Positions 8,860 to 21,164 of a stretch of DNA of 64,000 nucleotides are shown piece by piece. The stretch lies in contig JAGUVW010000043.1 of NCBI GenBank assembly GCA_020062665.1, forward strand, positions 62,001 to 126,000. The letters run 5' to 3'. Numbering within the stretch: position 1 is the first letter of the stretch; each line of letters starts with the position of its first letter. Origin of the DNA: Pseudomonadales bacterium. GTDB lineage: Bacteria; Pseudomonadota; Gammaproteobacteria; Pseudomonadales; Ketobacteraceae. Position numbers and translations under genes: made by a program. A model generated the notes under the pieces. The model had not been told where the DNA came from. It was given only the letters and a program-made list of their open reading frames with translations, and did no database searches.

Positions 8860-10902
8860 TTAAAGCCTGAAAGACCGTACCCGAAGCTGGAGGTCTTTTT
8901 GAAGGTCGCTCAGTGTACCACTGTACTGTGACTTTTGTTGTTGAATATTGCCACGCTGCACGGCAGGGGCGTACTTGAGCGTGAGATATATCTCGGTGAT
9001 GCGCCGGATCTGGGTTGTCTGCGCTGGCAGTTGCTGGCACAGGCGGTCGGCGTAGCTTTGCGGGCCTTCACCTGGCTGCCGTTCAAAGCCCCTGCGGGCC
9101 AGTTTGCTGCAGAACTGCAGGTACAAGCGATCCGTGCGATCCAGCGTCCGCATCGCCGGATGACGCAGCAGAATCCCCACCACCAGAATCAGGACGATAA
9201 CCGCGGCCACACCACCCAGCAGCGCCGCGATACGCTGCGGCGTGACCTGTCCCAGCAGGGAGCGGAATAACTGGTTCTGTTTTTCGCTGTTGTAGGACAC
9301 CACATTCTTGAACCACAGATAATCGACGTAATCCGCCAGCAGGCGCGCCCTGGCGAACAGCGCCATGTTACGCAGCCGCTCCGGCGACAACGGCGAGTCC
9401 GTCATGAAACTGTCATCACTGGTACTGTCCAGACTGCCCATTTCAATGCGATTGGGCGCCACCGCTGCCGTGGGATCCACTCTTACCCAGCCCTGGCCTG
9501 CAATCCAGGCTTCCGCCCAAGCATGGGCATCGTACTGATGCACCAGCAGGTAGTTGCCAATGGGATGCGCCTCGCCACCGTGATAGCCCCCCACCAGCCG
9601 GGCCGGAATCCCTGCACTGCGCAGCAGAAATACGAACGCGCCGGCGTAATGGGCGCAATACCCGCGCCGGGTTTGAAACAGGAATTCATCCACTGTATTG
9701 GCGCCGAGCAAAGGCGGCTTCAGTGTGTAATAGAATTCCTCTTCCCGAAACGCACGCAGAATCGATTCGATCAGGGCCTGGGGCGATTCCCCTGCTTTCC
9801 GGAACAGCTCACGACCGTGACGTCGTGCCGCATCATTTCCCGTTGCCGGCAATTGCCGATAGATCATGCCTTCACGGGCCGTCAGCCCATCAGGCTGGTA
9901 ACGGAAATCCGGATAGCTGGTGACATCGTAGGACAGCGCCGAGTCGATTTCCTTTTTGTGCACGTGAGTGAGCAAGCCCGTGGCCCGCGCATCCCCCAGG
10001 TGAACCTCCGCCGCCGCCATCGCCATCAGCCAGCGTTGTCCGGTGGGTTCCAGAATGATGCGATAGTCGTAGCGCCGCTGACCGCGCGCCAGATCCTGCG
10101 GGTTGAACGCATCGAACCGGTCTGCCTGGGAGGCATGCCAGGTGCGCCCATCAAACCAGTCGAACACCGCCGCGCGCCAGTAGCGATCGCGCATGGGCGG
10201 CACATCGCCGCGAAACTCGGCCCTGAACGCCAGATTCCCCGAGCGCGACAACTCGGCAATATCCCCCGGTGACATGCGATCACTGAGGCCGATGAAATTC
10301 TGCTTGTTGGTGAGATTGAGCTGCCACAACGGCCCCACCCTCGGGAACAGAAAGAACAGCGCGATCATCAGCGGAATGCTCTGCAGGATCAGCTTGGCTG
10401 ACACCTTGAGCGGTTGCGTCACTGCAATGCGCGAACCGGAATGGTTGAGCGCCACCTGTGTCGCCGTGATCACCACCAGCACCAGCAGCACATACAGCGT
10501 CGAATACAGCGAACGGGAAAACAGGAACTCCGTAGCCAGCACGAAATAGGACAGGATCACCACGAGGAACGCATCCCGCCGCGTCACCATTTCCAGCTGC
10601 TTGAACAGATAGGCAGTGATCAGCAGCGCGACGCCGGCATCAGGCCCAAGCACCGTGCCATGATGCAGAATCACGCCGGCAAAACCCGACACCACCAACA
10701 GCAGACGAACACTGCGGCCCGGAAATGGCCAGCGCTGACGAAACACCTGGATGCGCCACAGCAGCACGCCGCCGAAGGCTGGCAACATCCAGCCCGGCAC
10801 GCGCTCCAGATGGGGAATCACCGCCAGCACATTGGTGATCAGCAGCAACACGAACGCGGAGCGTGGCATCGGAAAACCATGACGTTTCACATCGCGTGCC
10901 AT
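8860..10902 (-). CDS. tgpA: TgpA-type transglutaminase-like membrane protein (DUF3488)
   Basis: The 680-residue protein has an N-terminal membrane domain of several helices (to about residue 195), a large periplasmic transglutaminase domain, and one more helix near residue 560 before a C-terminal DUF4129-like tail. The Cys-His-Asp triad is visible in RRGYCAHYAGAF (near 415), YDAHAWAEAW (near 457) and VRVDPTAA (near 475). TgpA is the periplasmic transglutaminase described in Pseudomonas aeruginosa, where it matters for viability. It starts nine bases after the DUF58 gene and belongs to the moxR-DUF58-tgpA operon. Its natural substrate is unknown. Confidence 0.9.
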   Translation of the reverse strand: MARDVKRHGFPMPRSAFVLLLITNVLAVIPHLERVPGWMLPAFGGVLLWRIQVFRQRWPFPGRSVRLLLVVSGFAGVILHHGTVLGPDAGVALLITAYLFKQLEMVTRRDAFLVVILSYFVLATEFLFSRSLYSTLYVLLVLVVITATQVALNHSGSRIAVTQPLKVSAKLILQSIPLMIALFFLFPRVGPLWQLNLTNKQNFIGLSDRMSPGDIAELSRSGNLAFRAEFRGDVPPMRDRYWRAAVFDWFDGRTWHASQADRFDAFNPQDLARGQRRYDYRIILEPTGQRWLMAMAAAEVHLGDARATGLLTHVHKKEIDSALSYDVTSYPDFRYQPDGLTAREGMIYRQLPATGNDAARRHGRELFRKAGESPQALIESILRAFREEEFYYTLKPPLLGANTVDEFLFQTRRGYCAHYAGAFVFLLRSAGIPARLVGGYHGGEAHPIGNYLLVHQYDAHAWAEAWIAGQGWVRVDPTAAVAPNRIEMGSLDSTSDDSFMTDSPLSPERLRNMALFARARLLADYVDYLWFKNVVSYNSEKQNQLFRSLLGQVTPQRIAALLGGVAAVIVLILVVGILLRHPAMRTLDRTDRLYLQFCSKLARRGFERQPGEGPQSYADRLCQQLPAQTTQIRRITEIYLTLKYAPAVQRGNIQQQKSQYSGTLSDLQKDLQLRVRSFRL

Positions 10903-11869
10903 GCATCCCCCTCAGTATCGCGCCAGCGCTTCCAGACAGCGGCGCTGGTGTTCCAGCCCGGCGTCCGGTGCGATGCGGATGCCCGGCAACTGCAGGCCAA
11001 ACACCAGATTTTTGCGGGAATACTCCATCACCCAATAGCAGAGATAGGACAGCTTCAATTCAACATGGAGTGTCGGCATGGATTCCCAGTCAAGCCAGCG
11101 CGCCTCGGACTGAAGACCATGAAAACGCTTGGTGTACAGCTGCCCCACCCGCGCATAGGCTTTCCAGTCCACGGCGCTGAGCGGATCAGTCTGCTGGTAA
11201 TTGCGCAGGCCATCAAAATCATCCTTGCCTTCCGGGATCACGACAGTGCCGTCGGCCTGGGTCGCGTCCACCTGCGCCTGCAGTTCACAGGCAATGGGTT
11301 TGGGATACACCAGACATTCCATGTCGAGTGCAATCCAGCTCCAGGCGCGTACGATGCCCAGGGGATACACCGACGTAATGCGCAGCCGCTGCGGACGAAA
11401 GACGCCGCGCTTTTCTGTTTTCAGCAGCATCTGCACGGGAATTTTTTCTTCTTCGATGAGATTGTTGGAAGCGGCCTCGAAACCATGCCACTGCAATTCC
11501 ACTGCGTAGTGATTTTTCTTGCGGGACTTGGCCAGCAGCAGATTGAACTTGGCTTCGGTGCCGGCAAAGGCTGGTTCGGTAGTGCCCGCATCGATCATCA
11601 GGCCAGATAGATTGCTGAAGGTCTGCAGGATCGTCACCACAAACAGGCTGCCAAGAAAAAAGCTGAAATTCAGGATCAGACTGTTGTCGTAGTTGATACC
11701 CGCGATGAACAGCAGAAACGCTGTGAGCAGATAGCCAAAACCCATCCCGGTGGGAAAGATGAAAAGCCGCCGCTGATCCAGCAGCGCATGACGGGTGGAC
11801 GGAATGCGCTGGTCGAGCCAGCGCTGCCAGCGAGCACGGATATAACCCGTCAAGAAACGACGGGGCACT

Positions 11870-12799
<930 letters not shown>

Positions 12800-12879
12800 C
12801 CGTTGCCTCCGCCCATCCGTCTGAATCGTCTATTCATTCTAGACCGGATGGCGCGAGAGGAAACGGGCGGCTGCCACAA

Positions 12880-14079
12880 TCAGGCAGAAATGAGATTCAG
12901 GCCCCTGGCCAGATCCCGCTTGAGGTCGTTGATGTGTTCCAGCCCCACCGCCACCCGGATCAGGTTCTCGGTGATGCCGGCGCTGGCCTTGTCCGCGTCG
13001 GACAGGCGGCCATGGGTGGTCGTGGCTGGATGGGTAATGGTGGATTTGGTATCACCCAGATTGGCGGTGATGGACAACAACTTCGTGTTATCGATGACAC
13101 GCCAGGCCTCTTCCCTGCCCCCTTTCACGCGGAACGACACCACACCGCCAAAAGCATCCTGCTGTTCCCGCGCCAGCAGATGCTGGGGATGGGATGGCAA
13201 GCCGGCATAAAACACTTTTTCCACTGCCGGGTGCTGTTCCAGCCAGTCCGCCAGCCGCAACGCATTGGCGCTGTGGGCCTGCATGCGCAGACTGAGCGTC
13301 TCCAGACCTTTCAGAAACACCCACGCATTGAAGGGACTCAGCGTCGGCCCGGCAGAACGCAGGAAGCCGTACACTTCCTCCATCAGCGCATTGCTGCTGC
13401 ACACCGCGCCGCCGATACAGCGACCCTGACCATCCAGAAATTTGGTGGCGGAGTGAATCACAATATCCGCGCCCCACTCCAGCGGACGCTGCAGCGCCGG
13501 CGTGCAGAAACAGTTATCCACCACCAACAGCGCATTGCTCGCCTTGGCCAGCGCTGACAGCGCGCGCAGATCGGCAATTTCGCTCAACGGATTGGACGGC
13601 GTTTCCAGAAACAGCAGTTTCGTCTTCGGCGTAATCGCAGCCTTCCACTGCTCCAGATCGGTGAGAGCGACAAAGCGCGTCACCACACCGAATTTCTTCA
13701 GGTACTTCTCGAACAGCACATTGGTGGTGCCGAACACCCCACGGGAACACACCACTTCGTCGCCGGACTGCAACAATGCCATCACCGTGGACAGGATCGC
13801 CGCCATGCCAGAGGCCGTCGCCACGCAACGCTCGGCCCCTTCCATCGCCGCCAGCTTCTGCTCGAAAGCGCTGACCGTGGGATTGGAAAAGCGTGAATAG
13901 ATGAAGCCCGGCTCCTTGCCCCCAAAGCGCGCCGCCGCCTGGGCCGCGCTGTCGAAAACAAAGCTGGAGGTAGTGAAAATCGGCTCGCTATGGGAACCGT
14001 GTTCCGTGCGCAGCTGACCAGTGCGGATGGCCAGCGTTTCGATGTGCAGCGGATCGTCTTCGTTGAATTCAAAAGTCAT
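12880..14079 (-). CDS. metZ: O-succinylhomoserine sulfhydrylase
   Basis: The 399-residue protein is a Cys/Met metabolism PLP enzyme. The PLP lysine is in HSATKFLDGQGR, and the arrangement SRFSNPTVSAFE near the N terminus is typical. MetZ makes homocysteine directly from O-succinylhomoserine and sulfide. Adjacency to purF, as in Pseudomonas, supports MetZ over cystathionine gamma-synthase. The ATG at 14079 is chosen, with GGGTGA seven bases upstream; a TTG two codons earlier is less likely. Confidence 0.92.
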   Translation of the reverse strand: MTFEFNEDDPLHIETLAIRTGQLRTEHGSHSEPIFTTSSFVFDSAAQAAARFGGKEPGFIYSRFSNPTVSAFEQKLAAMEGAERCVATASGMAAILSTVMALLQSGDEVVCSRGVFGTTNVLFEKYLKKFGVVTRFVALTDLEQWKAAITPKTKLLFLETPSNPLSEIADLRALSALAKASNALLVVDNCFCTPALQRPLEWGADIVIHSATKFLDGQGRCIGGAVCSSNALMEEVYGFLRSAGPTLSPFNAWVFLKGLETLSLRMQAHSANALRLADWLEQHPAVEKVFYAGLPSHPQHLLAREQQDAFGGVVSFRVKGGREEAWRVIDNTKLLSITANLGDTKSTITHPATTTHGRLSDADKASAGITENLIRVAVGLEHINDLKRDLARGLNLISA

Positions 14080-14122
14080 GAGCAAATCACCCGAGCAATG
14101 ACATTACGTCGACACACTCAAG

Positions 14123-15640
14123 TCATGCGTTGCGCAGATCGATACTCTCGTCGTTCAGCAACTGCAGTGACCCCTTTTTCTTCTTGGCGTCGTCGTTACG
14201 CATTCGCTCCAGGCGCTTGAGATAGACCTCGTCGATGTCGCCGGTGACATACTCACCGTTGAATACCGAACAGTCGAACGCTTCGATCTTCGGATTGCCT
14301 TCCCGCGCCGAGGCGATCAGATCCGGAAGATCCTGGTACACCAGCCAGTCGGCACCGATGATCTTGCGGACTTCTTCCACAGTGCGGCCATGGGCAATCA
14401 GCTCCGACGCCGCGGGCATGTCAATGCCATACACGTTGGGGAAAATCACTTCCGGCGCAGCCGAGGCGAAATACACTTTTTTCGCACCCGCTTCCCGTGC
14501 CATTTCGATAATCTGGTTACAGGTGGTGCCGCGCACGATGGAGTCATCCACCAACAGCACATTCTTGCCCTGGAATTCCAGCTCGATGGCGTTCAGTTTC
14601 TGGCGCACGGATTTCTTGCGCTCGCTCTGGCCGGGCATGATGAAGGTGCGGCCGATGTAGCGGTTCTTGATGAAACCTTCGCGGTATTTCACGCCCAGGT
14701 TGTTCGCCAGCTGCAGCGCGGACGTCCGGCTGGTGTCGGGAATCGGAATCACCACGTCGATATCGTGATCCGGCCACACGCGGCGGATTTTCTCCGCCAG
14801 CTTTTCGCCCATGCGCAGACGGGCCTTGTACACGGAAATGCCATCCATGATGGAATCGGGACGCGCCAGGTACACATGCTCGAAAATGCAGGGACGATAA
14901 ACCGGATTCTTCGCGCACTGGCGCGTGAATAACTGACCTTCGGTATTAATGTAGACCGCTTCGCCCGGCAGCACGTCGCGAATCAGTGTGAAGCCCAGTG
15001 CCTGCAGCGCCACGCTTTCAGACGCAATCATGTACTCGATGCCGGATTCGCTTTCCCGCTCGCCAAAACACAGCGGGCGAATGCCGAACGGATCGCGGAA
15101 ACCCACGATGCCATAACCGGTAATCATGGACACCACCGCATAAGCGCCCTTGCAACGGCGATGCACGGCGGAAACGGCAGTGAAGATGTCTTCCTCGGTG
15201 GGAACCAGCTTGCCCAGCACTTGCAGCTCGTGGGCGAAGATGTTCAGCAACACTTCGGAATCGGAATTGGTGTTGATGTGACGCAGATCCGTTTTATACA
15301 GATCCTCACCGATCTCACCCGCGTTGGTCAGGTTGCCATTGTGGGCCAGCGTGATGCCGTAGGGGGAATTCACGTAGAACGGCTGCGCCTCGGCGGAACT
15401 GGAGGAGCCTGCGGTGGGATAGCGCACGTGGCCAATCCCCATGGTGCCCTGAAGGCGGCGCATGTGACGAGTGCGGAACACGTCCCGCACCATGCCGTTA
15501 TCCTTGCGCAGGTACAGCTTGTCCTGGTCGCAGGTGACAATGCCGGCGGCATCCTGGCCACGGTGCTGCAGTACGGTGAGAGCATCGTACAGCGATTGAT
15601 TCACGATGGACCGGCTTACGATGCCGACAATTCCGCACAT
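14123..15640 (-). CDS. purF: Amidophosphoribosyltransferase
   Basis: The 505-residue protein begins MCGIVGIVS, in which Cys2 is the N-terminal nucleophile of the glutaminase domain. The PRPP-binding motif [13 protein letters not shown] is in the C-terminal half. It transfers the glutamine amide to PRPP, the first committed step of purine synthesis. Length matches the family. It follows cvpA with a 62-base gap containing a TATCAT-like -10 element of uncertain value, and metZ follows after 43 bases. Confidence 0.97.
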   Translation of the reverse strand: MCGIVGIVSRSIVNQSLYDALTVLQHRGQDAAGIVTCDQDKLYLRKDNGMVRDVFRTRHMRRLQGTMGIGHVRYPTAGSSSSAEAQPFYVNSPYGITLAHNGNLTNAGEIGEDLYKTDLRHINTNSDSEVLLNIFAHELQVLGKLVPTEEDIFTAVSAVHRRCKGAYAVVSMITGYGIVGFRDPFGIRPLCFGERESESGIEYMIASESVALQALGFTLIRDVLPGEAVYINTEGQLFTRQCAKNPVYRPCIFEHVYLARPDSIMDGISVYKARLRMGEKLAEKIRRVWPDHDIDVVIPIPDTSRTSALQLANNLGVKYREGFIKNRYIGRTFIMPGQSERKKSVRQKLNAIELEFQGKNVLLVDDSIVRGTTCNQIIEMAREAGAKKVYFASAAPEVIFPNVYGIDMPAASELIAHGRTVEEVRKIIGADWLVYQDLPDLIASAREGNPKIEAFDCSVFNGEYVTGDIDEVYLKRLERMRNDDAKKKKGSLQLLNDESIDLRNA

Positions 15641-15702
15641 TCGTCTTTACCTCGATACGTCATGTGGCTGAAAGAATGACAATGATAGCGCAAATGGCCC
15701 GG

Positions 15703-16200
15703 CTAAGAGCTCAGCGCCATGATCTTGCTCCAGAGCGTCCTGCCCATCTCGGCTGTCCAGTTTTCAACCATGAGAAACTGGGGAATCAGCAGGGATTTCT
15801 GCCACCAGGGATCACCTGGCATCTGGGTGAATCGGGCGAGCAACGCCAGCGCAACAACGACTATCAGCGCGCCGCGAATGGCACCAAAACCACTGCCCAG
15901 CACCCGGTCGGTGCCGGAAAGTCCGGTGGCCTCGACCACACCCCGAACCAGATGTTTGATCAGGGCACCGACGATCAGTGTGAGAATGAACAACGCTACA
16001 AAGGCAATCGGCTGACGGGCCGATGGTGGGTCTACAAAATCAGTAAGGAGGACAGCCAGTGGCAGGCTGAACAGACGCGCGATGATAAAAGCGGCAATCC
16101 AGGTCACCAGGGACAGGGCCTCGACAGCAAACCCGCGCATCAGACTGAGGGCCATGGAGACGGCGATGGTGCCCAGAATCACATAATCGGCAATGTTCAT
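15703..16200 (-). CDS. cvpA: CvpA family membrane protein
   Basis: The 165-residue protein has four hydrophobic segments and the CvpA signature at the start (IADYVILGTIAVSMALSLMR). CvpA was named for colicin V production; in current work it is linked to envelope stress and bile resistance. Position directly upstream of purF is conserved in many Gammaproteobacteria. The start is ATG at 16200. Confidence 0.93.
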   Translation of the reverse strand: MNIADYVILGTIAVSMALSLMRGFAVEALSLVTWIAAFIIARLFSLPLAVLLTDFVDPPSARQPIAFVALFILTLIVGALIKHLVRGVVEATGLSGTDRVLGSGFGAIRGALIVVVALALLARFTQMPGDPWWQKSLLIPQFLMVENWTAEMGRTLWSKIMALSS

Positions 16201-16285
16201 CGTTCCGGAATGACCGCACTGTCCAGCTGGAATGGGAAAGCGCGCATTCTATCAAAAACGCCCCCGCTTGCCTACGCCGATCTAT

Positions 16286-16921
16286 TCAGGGAATGTACTT
16301 GAGAATCAAAGCCTTGAGATTATATTTGCGCTCCAGCTCGGTTTTCTGCTGTTCAAGCTGTGCACGCCGGATTTCCGGGCCCACGTAGACCTTGTAGAGC
16401 ATGCCGCTGGCGGTCTTGCCGGCTTTCACGAAGGCTGCGTAGCCGGCGGATTTCAGTTTGTCCTGCAGGCCTTTGGCATTGGCTTCACTCGAAAAGGCAC
16501 CGACCTGAATCACCCAGGCCTCGGCCAGTGGCACCGTGGTGGTGACAGGTTGATCCTGCCACGTCGCATCGACGGCCTTTTCCTGTTCCAGATACTCGCG
16601 GGTCTGCGCCACTGGAGCCGGCTCGGGCTCGGCTGGAACCGCCGGAGCGGACGTGGCCGCATGGTCTGCAACAGCGCTGGCTTCATCCTGAATCCGCTTG
16701 TCCTCCGTCACTTTCATCACGGCAGCATGCTGCTCACTGGCGGCCTGTTCGAGCGGCTCCATGTCAGGCGCAGTGATGGTGATGGCGGGTTTCTCCGGAA
16801 TTACGTAGGGCGACGTATCGATTCGCTGCTGTTGCCGGTCGAACACCAGCGGCAGAAAAATCACCGCCAGCGAGATCAATACCAGCGCGCCCACCAATCG
16901 TTGCTTGAGATTCTGTTCCAA
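16286..16921 (-). CDS. SPOR domain protein (DedD-like)
   Basis: This 211-residue protein has a single N-terminal transmembrane anchor (VGALVLISLAVIFLPLVF), a proline/alanine-rich periplasmic linker, and a C-terminal SPOR domain (WVIQVGAFSSEANAKGLQDK to YVGPEIRRAQLEQQK). SPOR domains bind denuded peptidoglycan at the division septum. The position between folC and cvpA is the dedD position in relatives. It starts 7 bases after the folC stop and is likely co-transcribed. Confidence 0.9.
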   Translation of the reverse strand: MEQNLKQRLVGALVLISLAVIFLPLVFDRQQQRIDTSPYVIPEKPAITITAPDMEPLEQAASEQHAAVMKVTEDKRIQDEASAVADHAATSAPAVPAEPEPAPVAQTREYLEQEKAVDATWQDQPVTTTVPLAEAWVIQVGAFSSEANAKGLQDKLKSAGYAAFVKAGKTASGMLYKVYVGPEIRRAQLEQQKTELERKYNLKALILKYIP

Positions 16922-16928
16922 GTCTGGA

Positions 16929-18194
16929 TCATCCTTTCGCGGTCACGGACTGCCGGTATTGTATAACGTCGGCCACGGTATAAAAGGAGCCAAACACCAA
17001 AATCAGGTCGTCTGGCTCTGCCTGGCGCAACAGCGTACCGTAAGCGTTACGGGGTGAAGCAACGGGCGACTGAGTAGTGGCCCCCGCCTCCAGCAGACAC
17101 TGGGCAATGACCTTGCCATCAAGCCCGCGCTCGCCGCTCAAGGTAACGGGCCACCAGAGATCCACCACATCCAGCAATTCAGCCAACGTATCGGCAATGG
17201 CCTTGTCCCGCAGCATGCCGACGATGCAGTGAATGCGTTTGAATTCACCCTGTCTCAGTCGTTGCGCCAGATGAGCGGCGGCGTGGGGGTTGTGGCCGAC
17301 ATCCAGCATGATGGTGGGCTGCGTCTGCACGATCTGCTGCCGCCCTGTAAGCCTGGCGCTGGCGAGCCCGGTATGAATGCTTTCGGCATTCAGCGCAAGT
17401 GGTGTCAGCGCCAAAGCCTGCAGGGCGAGAACAGCATTGCGCCAGTAGAGATGAGTTTGCGGCAGACCATCCCAGCGAAGCAGATTGCCTTCACGGTTCC
17501 TGCCGGTGAATGTCCAGTGCTGATGATCGACGACGCCGCCGTCAAACGCATCGCCCACCTGAAGTAGCTGCAGTCCCAGCGAAGCAGCAGCGCTCAGCAC
17601 CATCGCGGGCGTATCCACTTCCCCCAGTATCAGTGGTTTGCCGGAACGTCCGATGCCAATCTTTTCCAGGCCGATTTTTTCCCGTGTATCACCGAGAAAC
17701 TGCTGGTGATCCAGATCGATTGACGCAACGATCGCGATATCCGCATCCCACACATTCACCGCATCCAGGCGACCGCCCAGGCCCACTTCCAGCACGATCA
17801 CGTCGAGTTTGTACTGACGGAACACCAGCATGGCAGCCAGCGTTGTGAACTCGAAATAGGTGAGACTGGTGTCGCCGCGCACGGCTTCGATCTGTTCGAA
17901 GGCTTTGATCAGAGGAGCATCTTCTACTTCGCGCCCGTCCAGACGCACCCGCTCGTTGAAGGCGATCAGATGGGGAGACGTGTAGGCGCCGACACGATAA
18001 CCATGAGCCAGCAGGATGGACTCAATAAATGCGACAGTGGAGCCCTTGCCGTTGGTACCGCCCACCGTGATGATCAGCGGCAGATCCGCCAGCAGATTCA
18101 ACCGCTGCGCCACCTGGCTCACCCGCTCCAGCCCCATATCAATGGCTTTGTAGTGCAGGCGTTCCAGGCGATGCAGCCAGTCGTTCAGCGTCAT
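16929..18194 (-). CDS. folC: Bifunctional dihydrofolate/folylpolyglutamate synthase
   Basis: The 421-residue protein is a Mur-ligase family enzyme. The P-loop IITVGGTNGKGSTVAFIES is near residue 40, and LDVGHNPHAA is the typical C-terminal domain motif. It makes dihydrofolate and adds glutamates to folates. The ATG start overlaps the accD stop by one base, so folC and accD are translationally coupled. Confidence 0.96.
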   Translation of the reverse strand: MTLNDWLHRLERLHYKAIDMGLERVSQVAQRLNLLADLPLIITVGGTNGKGSTVAFIESILLAHGYRVGAYTSPHLIAFNERVRLDGREVEDAPLIKAFEQIEAVRGDTSLTYFEFTTLAAMLVFRQYKLDVIVLEVGLGGRLDAVNVWDADIAIVASIDLDHQQFLGDTREKIGLEKIGIGRSGKPLILGEVDTPAMVLSAAASLGLQLLQVGDAFDGGVVDHQHWTFTGRNREGNLLRWDGLPQTHLYWRNAVLALQALALTPLALNAESIHTGLASARLTGRQQIVQTQPTIMLDVGHNPHAAAHLAQRLRQGEFKRIHCIVGMLRDKAIADTLAELLDVVDLWWPVTLSGERGLDGKVIAQCLLEAGATTQSPVASPRNAYGTLLRQAEPDDLILVFGSFYTVADVIQYRQSVTAKG

Positions 18195-19060
18195 CAGGCG
18201 GCGTTCTGGGCAGGCAGCAGTTTTGCCATCAGGCGATGAAGGGTGTTTTTCAGTTCGCTGCGGTGCACGATCATGTCGATGGCGCCGTGCTCCAGCAGGA
18301 ATTCACTGCGCTGGAAACCTTCCGGCAATTTCTGCCGCACAGTCTGTTCGATTACGCGGGGGCCGGCAAAACCGATCAGCGCGTTGGGTTCTGCAATATT
18401 GATGTCGCCGAGCATGGCCAGGCTGGCCGACACACCACCGTAAACCGGATCAGTGAGCACCGAAATAAACGGCAGACGCTGCTCCTTGAGTTTTTCCAAC
18501 GCAGCACTGGTTTTAGCCATCTGCATCAGCGAGAACAGCGCTTCCTGCATCCGTGCGCCGCCGCTGGCAGAGAAGCACACATAAGGCGTGCGGGCCGCAA
18601 TGGCTGCATTCACACCACGCACGAACTTCTCGCCGACGATGGAGCCCATGGAGCCGCCGAGAAACTCGAATTCGAACGCCGACGCCACCACGGGATATTC
18701 ATTGACGGTGCCTTTCATCACGATCAGCGCGTCTTTTTCGCCTGTGCCTTTCTGCGCGCCAGCGAGGCGATCCTTGTACTTTTTGCTGTCCTTGAATTTC
18801 AGGCGATCCACAGGTTCCAGTTCGGCGGCGATTTCAGTGCGGCCTTCTGCGTCGAGAAACCAGTCCAGGCGACGGCGAGCATTGAGACGCATGTGATGGT
18901 CGCACTTGGGGCATACATCCAGGTTGACTTCCAGCTCCGGGCGATAGAGAAACGCGCCGCACTTGGCGCACTTACGCCAGAGTCCTTCGGGAATATTGCT
19001 CTTCTTGCTGGTACTTCTGCCAACACTGGGCAGGATCTTCTCTATCCAACTATTGCTCAT
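18194..19060 (-). CDS. accD: Acetyl-CoA carboxylase carboxyltransferase subunit beta
   Basis: The 288-residue protein has the N-terminal zinc ribbon of AccD (CAKC...CPKC, C-x2-C-x15-C-x2-C) followed by the crotonase-fold carboxyltransferase domain with [18 protein letters not shown]. With AccA it transfers carboxyl from biotin to acetyl-CoA. The frame is open for 18 codons upstream, but [12 protein letters not shown] matches the family N terminus, so ATG 19060 is chosen. It sits between trpA and folC, a common arrangement. Confidence 0.96.
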   Translation of the reverse strand: MSNSWIEKILPSVGRSTSKKSNIPEGLWRKCAKCGAFLYRPELEVNLDVCPKCDHHMRLNARRRLDWFLDAEGRTEIAAELEPVDRLKFKDSKKYKDRLAGAQKGTGEKDALIVMKGTVNEYPVVASAFEFEFLGGSMGSIVGEKFVRGVNAAIAARTPYVCFSASGGARMQEALFSLMQMAKTSAALEKLKEQRLPFISVLTDPVYGGVSASLAMLGDINIAEPNALIGFAGPRVIEQTVRQKLPEGFQRSEFLLEHGAIDMIVHRSELKNTLHRLMAKLLPAQNAA

Positions 19061-19118
19061 CGCGACGTCCTGAAACAGTCTTGTTTGATGTAGCACGAAA
19101 TCTCGCGCCATCACTTTC

Positions 19119-19925
19119 TTATACTTGATCCAGCCCCTGCCGCAACGACCGCATCGTTTCTGCGATGTTTGCCTTGAGTGTGGTCAGATCCTGCTGATGC
19201 TGCGCCACCAGATTGACCAGGGCGCTGCCAACCACCACGCCGTCGGCGATTGCACCCACGGCCCGGGCGGTGGCGGCATCCTTGATACCAAACCCCACGG
19301 TAATGGGCAAATCGGTTATTTTGCGAATTGTTTCCAGCTTCTGCTGCACCGCTTCCACGTCCAGATTGGCGGCGCCGGTGACACCTTTCAGCGACACGTA
19401 ATACAGATAGCCCCTGGCCGCAGCGGCGATTTTTTCAATCCGTGCCGGCAATGTTGTGGGAGCTATCAGGAAGATACTGTCGATGCCGACTTTGGCGAAT
19501 TCATCGTTCAGCGGCTTGGACGCTTCCGGCGGCATATCCACCGTGATCATGCCATCCACGCCCGCCGCTGCCGCATCTCTGGCGAACTGCGCGTAGCCGT
19601 AGATTTCCACGGGATTCAGATAACCCATCAGGATGATCGGTGTGGTGGTATTGGTTTTGCGGAATTCCCGCACCATCTCCAGCACTTTGATGGTGGTCAC
19701 GCCGTTTGCCAGGGCGCGCTCATCTGCGAGCTGGATCACCGGGCCGTCGGCCATGGGATCGGAAAAGGGAATACCAATTTCGATCAGGTCGGCGCCGTTT
19801 TCCGCCAGGGTGTGCAGCAACGGAACGGTGGCGTCCAGCGACGGATCGCCGGCGGTAATGAAAGGAACCAGGGCCTTGCGACCCCGGGATTGCAGTTGCT
19901 CAAAGCAAGCCTTGATACGGCTCAT
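19119..19925 (-). CDS. trpA: Tryptophan synthase alpha subunit
   Basis: The 268-residue TIM-barrel protein has [19 protein letters not shown], containing the catalytic glutamate, and the phosphate-binding region [11 protein letters not shown]. It splits indole-glycerol phosphate to indole and glyceraldehyde 3-phosphate within the TrpA2B2 complex. It follows trpB by 21 bases and ends 58 bases before accD. Confidence 0.97.
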   Translation of the reverse strand: MSRIKACFEQLQSRGRKALVPFITAGDPSLDATVPLLHTLAENGADLIEIGIPFSDPMADGPVIQLADERALANGVTTIKVLEMVREFRKTNTTTPIILMGYLNPVEIYGYAQFARDAAAAGVDGMITVDMPPEASKPLNDEFAKVGIDSIFLIAPTTLPARIEKIAAAARGYLYYVSLKGVTGAANLDVEAVQQKLETIRKITDLPITVGFGIKDAATARAVGAIADGVVVGSALVNLVAQHQQDLTTLKANIAETMRSLRQGLDQV

Positions 19926-19946
19926 TGTTCCAAACTCCTGTAACCG

Positions 19947-21164
19947 TCAGCCGAGGGTGATGCCATCGAGTTTGGCAACGGTGTGAATGTCTTTATCGCC
20001 ACGTCCCGACAGGTTGACGATGATGATCTGGTCTTTAGCCATGGTAGGCGCCAGCTTTTCGGCGTAAGCCACCGCGTGACTGGATTCCAGCGCGGGCATG
20101 ATGCCTTCCACCAGCGTCAGTTTACGGAAGGCGGCCAGGGCTTCGTCGTCGTTGATGGCCACGTAATTCACACGGCCACAGTCTTTCAGCCAGGAATGCT
20201 CGGGGCCGACGCCGGGGTAGTCCAGACCCGCCGACACGGAATGAGTGGGAATGATCTGGCCGTCGGCGTCTTCCATCAGGTAGGTGCGATTGCCATGCAG
20301 CACACCGGGACGGCCGGCATTGAGCGGTGCAGCATGATGACCCGTGGCGACACCCAGACCACCCGCTTCGACGCCGTACATTTTCACGGACGCATCCGCC
20401 AGCATCGGGTGGAACAGACCAATCGCGTTGGAACCACCACCCACGCAGGCCACCAGCGCATCCGGCAACTTGCCGGTTTGATTCAGACACTGCTGACGGG
20501 CTTCGCGACCGATCACGCACTGGAAATCCCGCACCAGCATCGGATAGGGGTGGGGGCCCGCCACGGTGCCGATGATGTAGAAGGTGTGGTCGACATTGGT
20601 CACCCAGTCGCGCAGCGCTTCGTTCATTGCGTCTTTCAGCGTCTTGGTGCCGGAATGCACCGGCGTCACTTTCGCGCCCAGCAGTTTCATGCGGTAGACG
20701 TTGAGCGACTGGCGCTGGATATCGTCCCAGCCCATGAAGACTTCGCACTCCAGGCCCAGGCGCGCGGCAACAGTGGCGGTGGCCACGCCGTGCTGCCCTG
20801 CTCCGGTTTCCGCGATCACCCGCCGCTTGCCGGTATATTTCGCCAGCAGCGCCTGACCGATGGTGTTGTTTACCTTATGAGCGCCGGTGTGGTTCAGGTC
20901 TTCGCGCTTCAGGTAGATCTGCGCGCCGCCGAGTTGCTTCGACCATCGTTCAGCGTGATACAGGGGCGAAGGACGGCCAACGTAATGGGCCAGATCCTTG
21001 TCAAACGCCGCCTGGAATTCCGGATCTTTCGACAGCTTGTTATAGATGGCTTCGAGGTCATCCAGCGCTGCCATCAGGGTTTCGGACACAAAGCGGCCGC
21101 CATAGGGGCCGAAGTTGCCCAGCTCGTCCGGGGTATTCAGAAAATCACGCTCGTTGAGAGCCAC
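19947..21164 (-). CDS. trpB: Tryptophan synthase beta subunit
   Basis: The 405-residue PLP enzyme has the Schiff-base lysine in [19 protein letters not shown] and the glycine-rich phosphate site [10 protein letters not shown]. It joins indole and serine to give tryptophan. The start is GTG at 21164 with a strong AAGGAG site upstream. It overlaps the end of trpF by 20 bases. Confidence 0.97.
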   Translation of the reverse strand: MALNERDFLNTPDELGNFGPYGGRFVSETLMAALDDLEAIYNKLSKDPEFQAAFDKDLAHYVGRPSPLYHAERWSKQLGGAQIYLKREDLNHTGAHKVNNTIGQALLAKYTGKRRVIAETGAGQHGVATATVAARLGLECEVFMGWDDIQRQSLNVYRMKLLGAKVTPVHSGTKTLKDAMNEALRDWVTNVDHTFYIIGTVAGPHPYPMLVRDFQCVIGREARQQCLNQTGKLPDALVACVGGGSNAIGLFHPMLADASVKMYGVEAGGLGVATGHHAAPLNAGRPGVLHGNRTYLMEDADGQIIPTHSVSAGLDYPGVGPEHSWLKDCGRVNYVAINDDEALAAFRKLTLVEGIMPALESSHAVAYAEKLAPTMAKDQIIIVNLSGRGDKDIHTVAKLDGITLG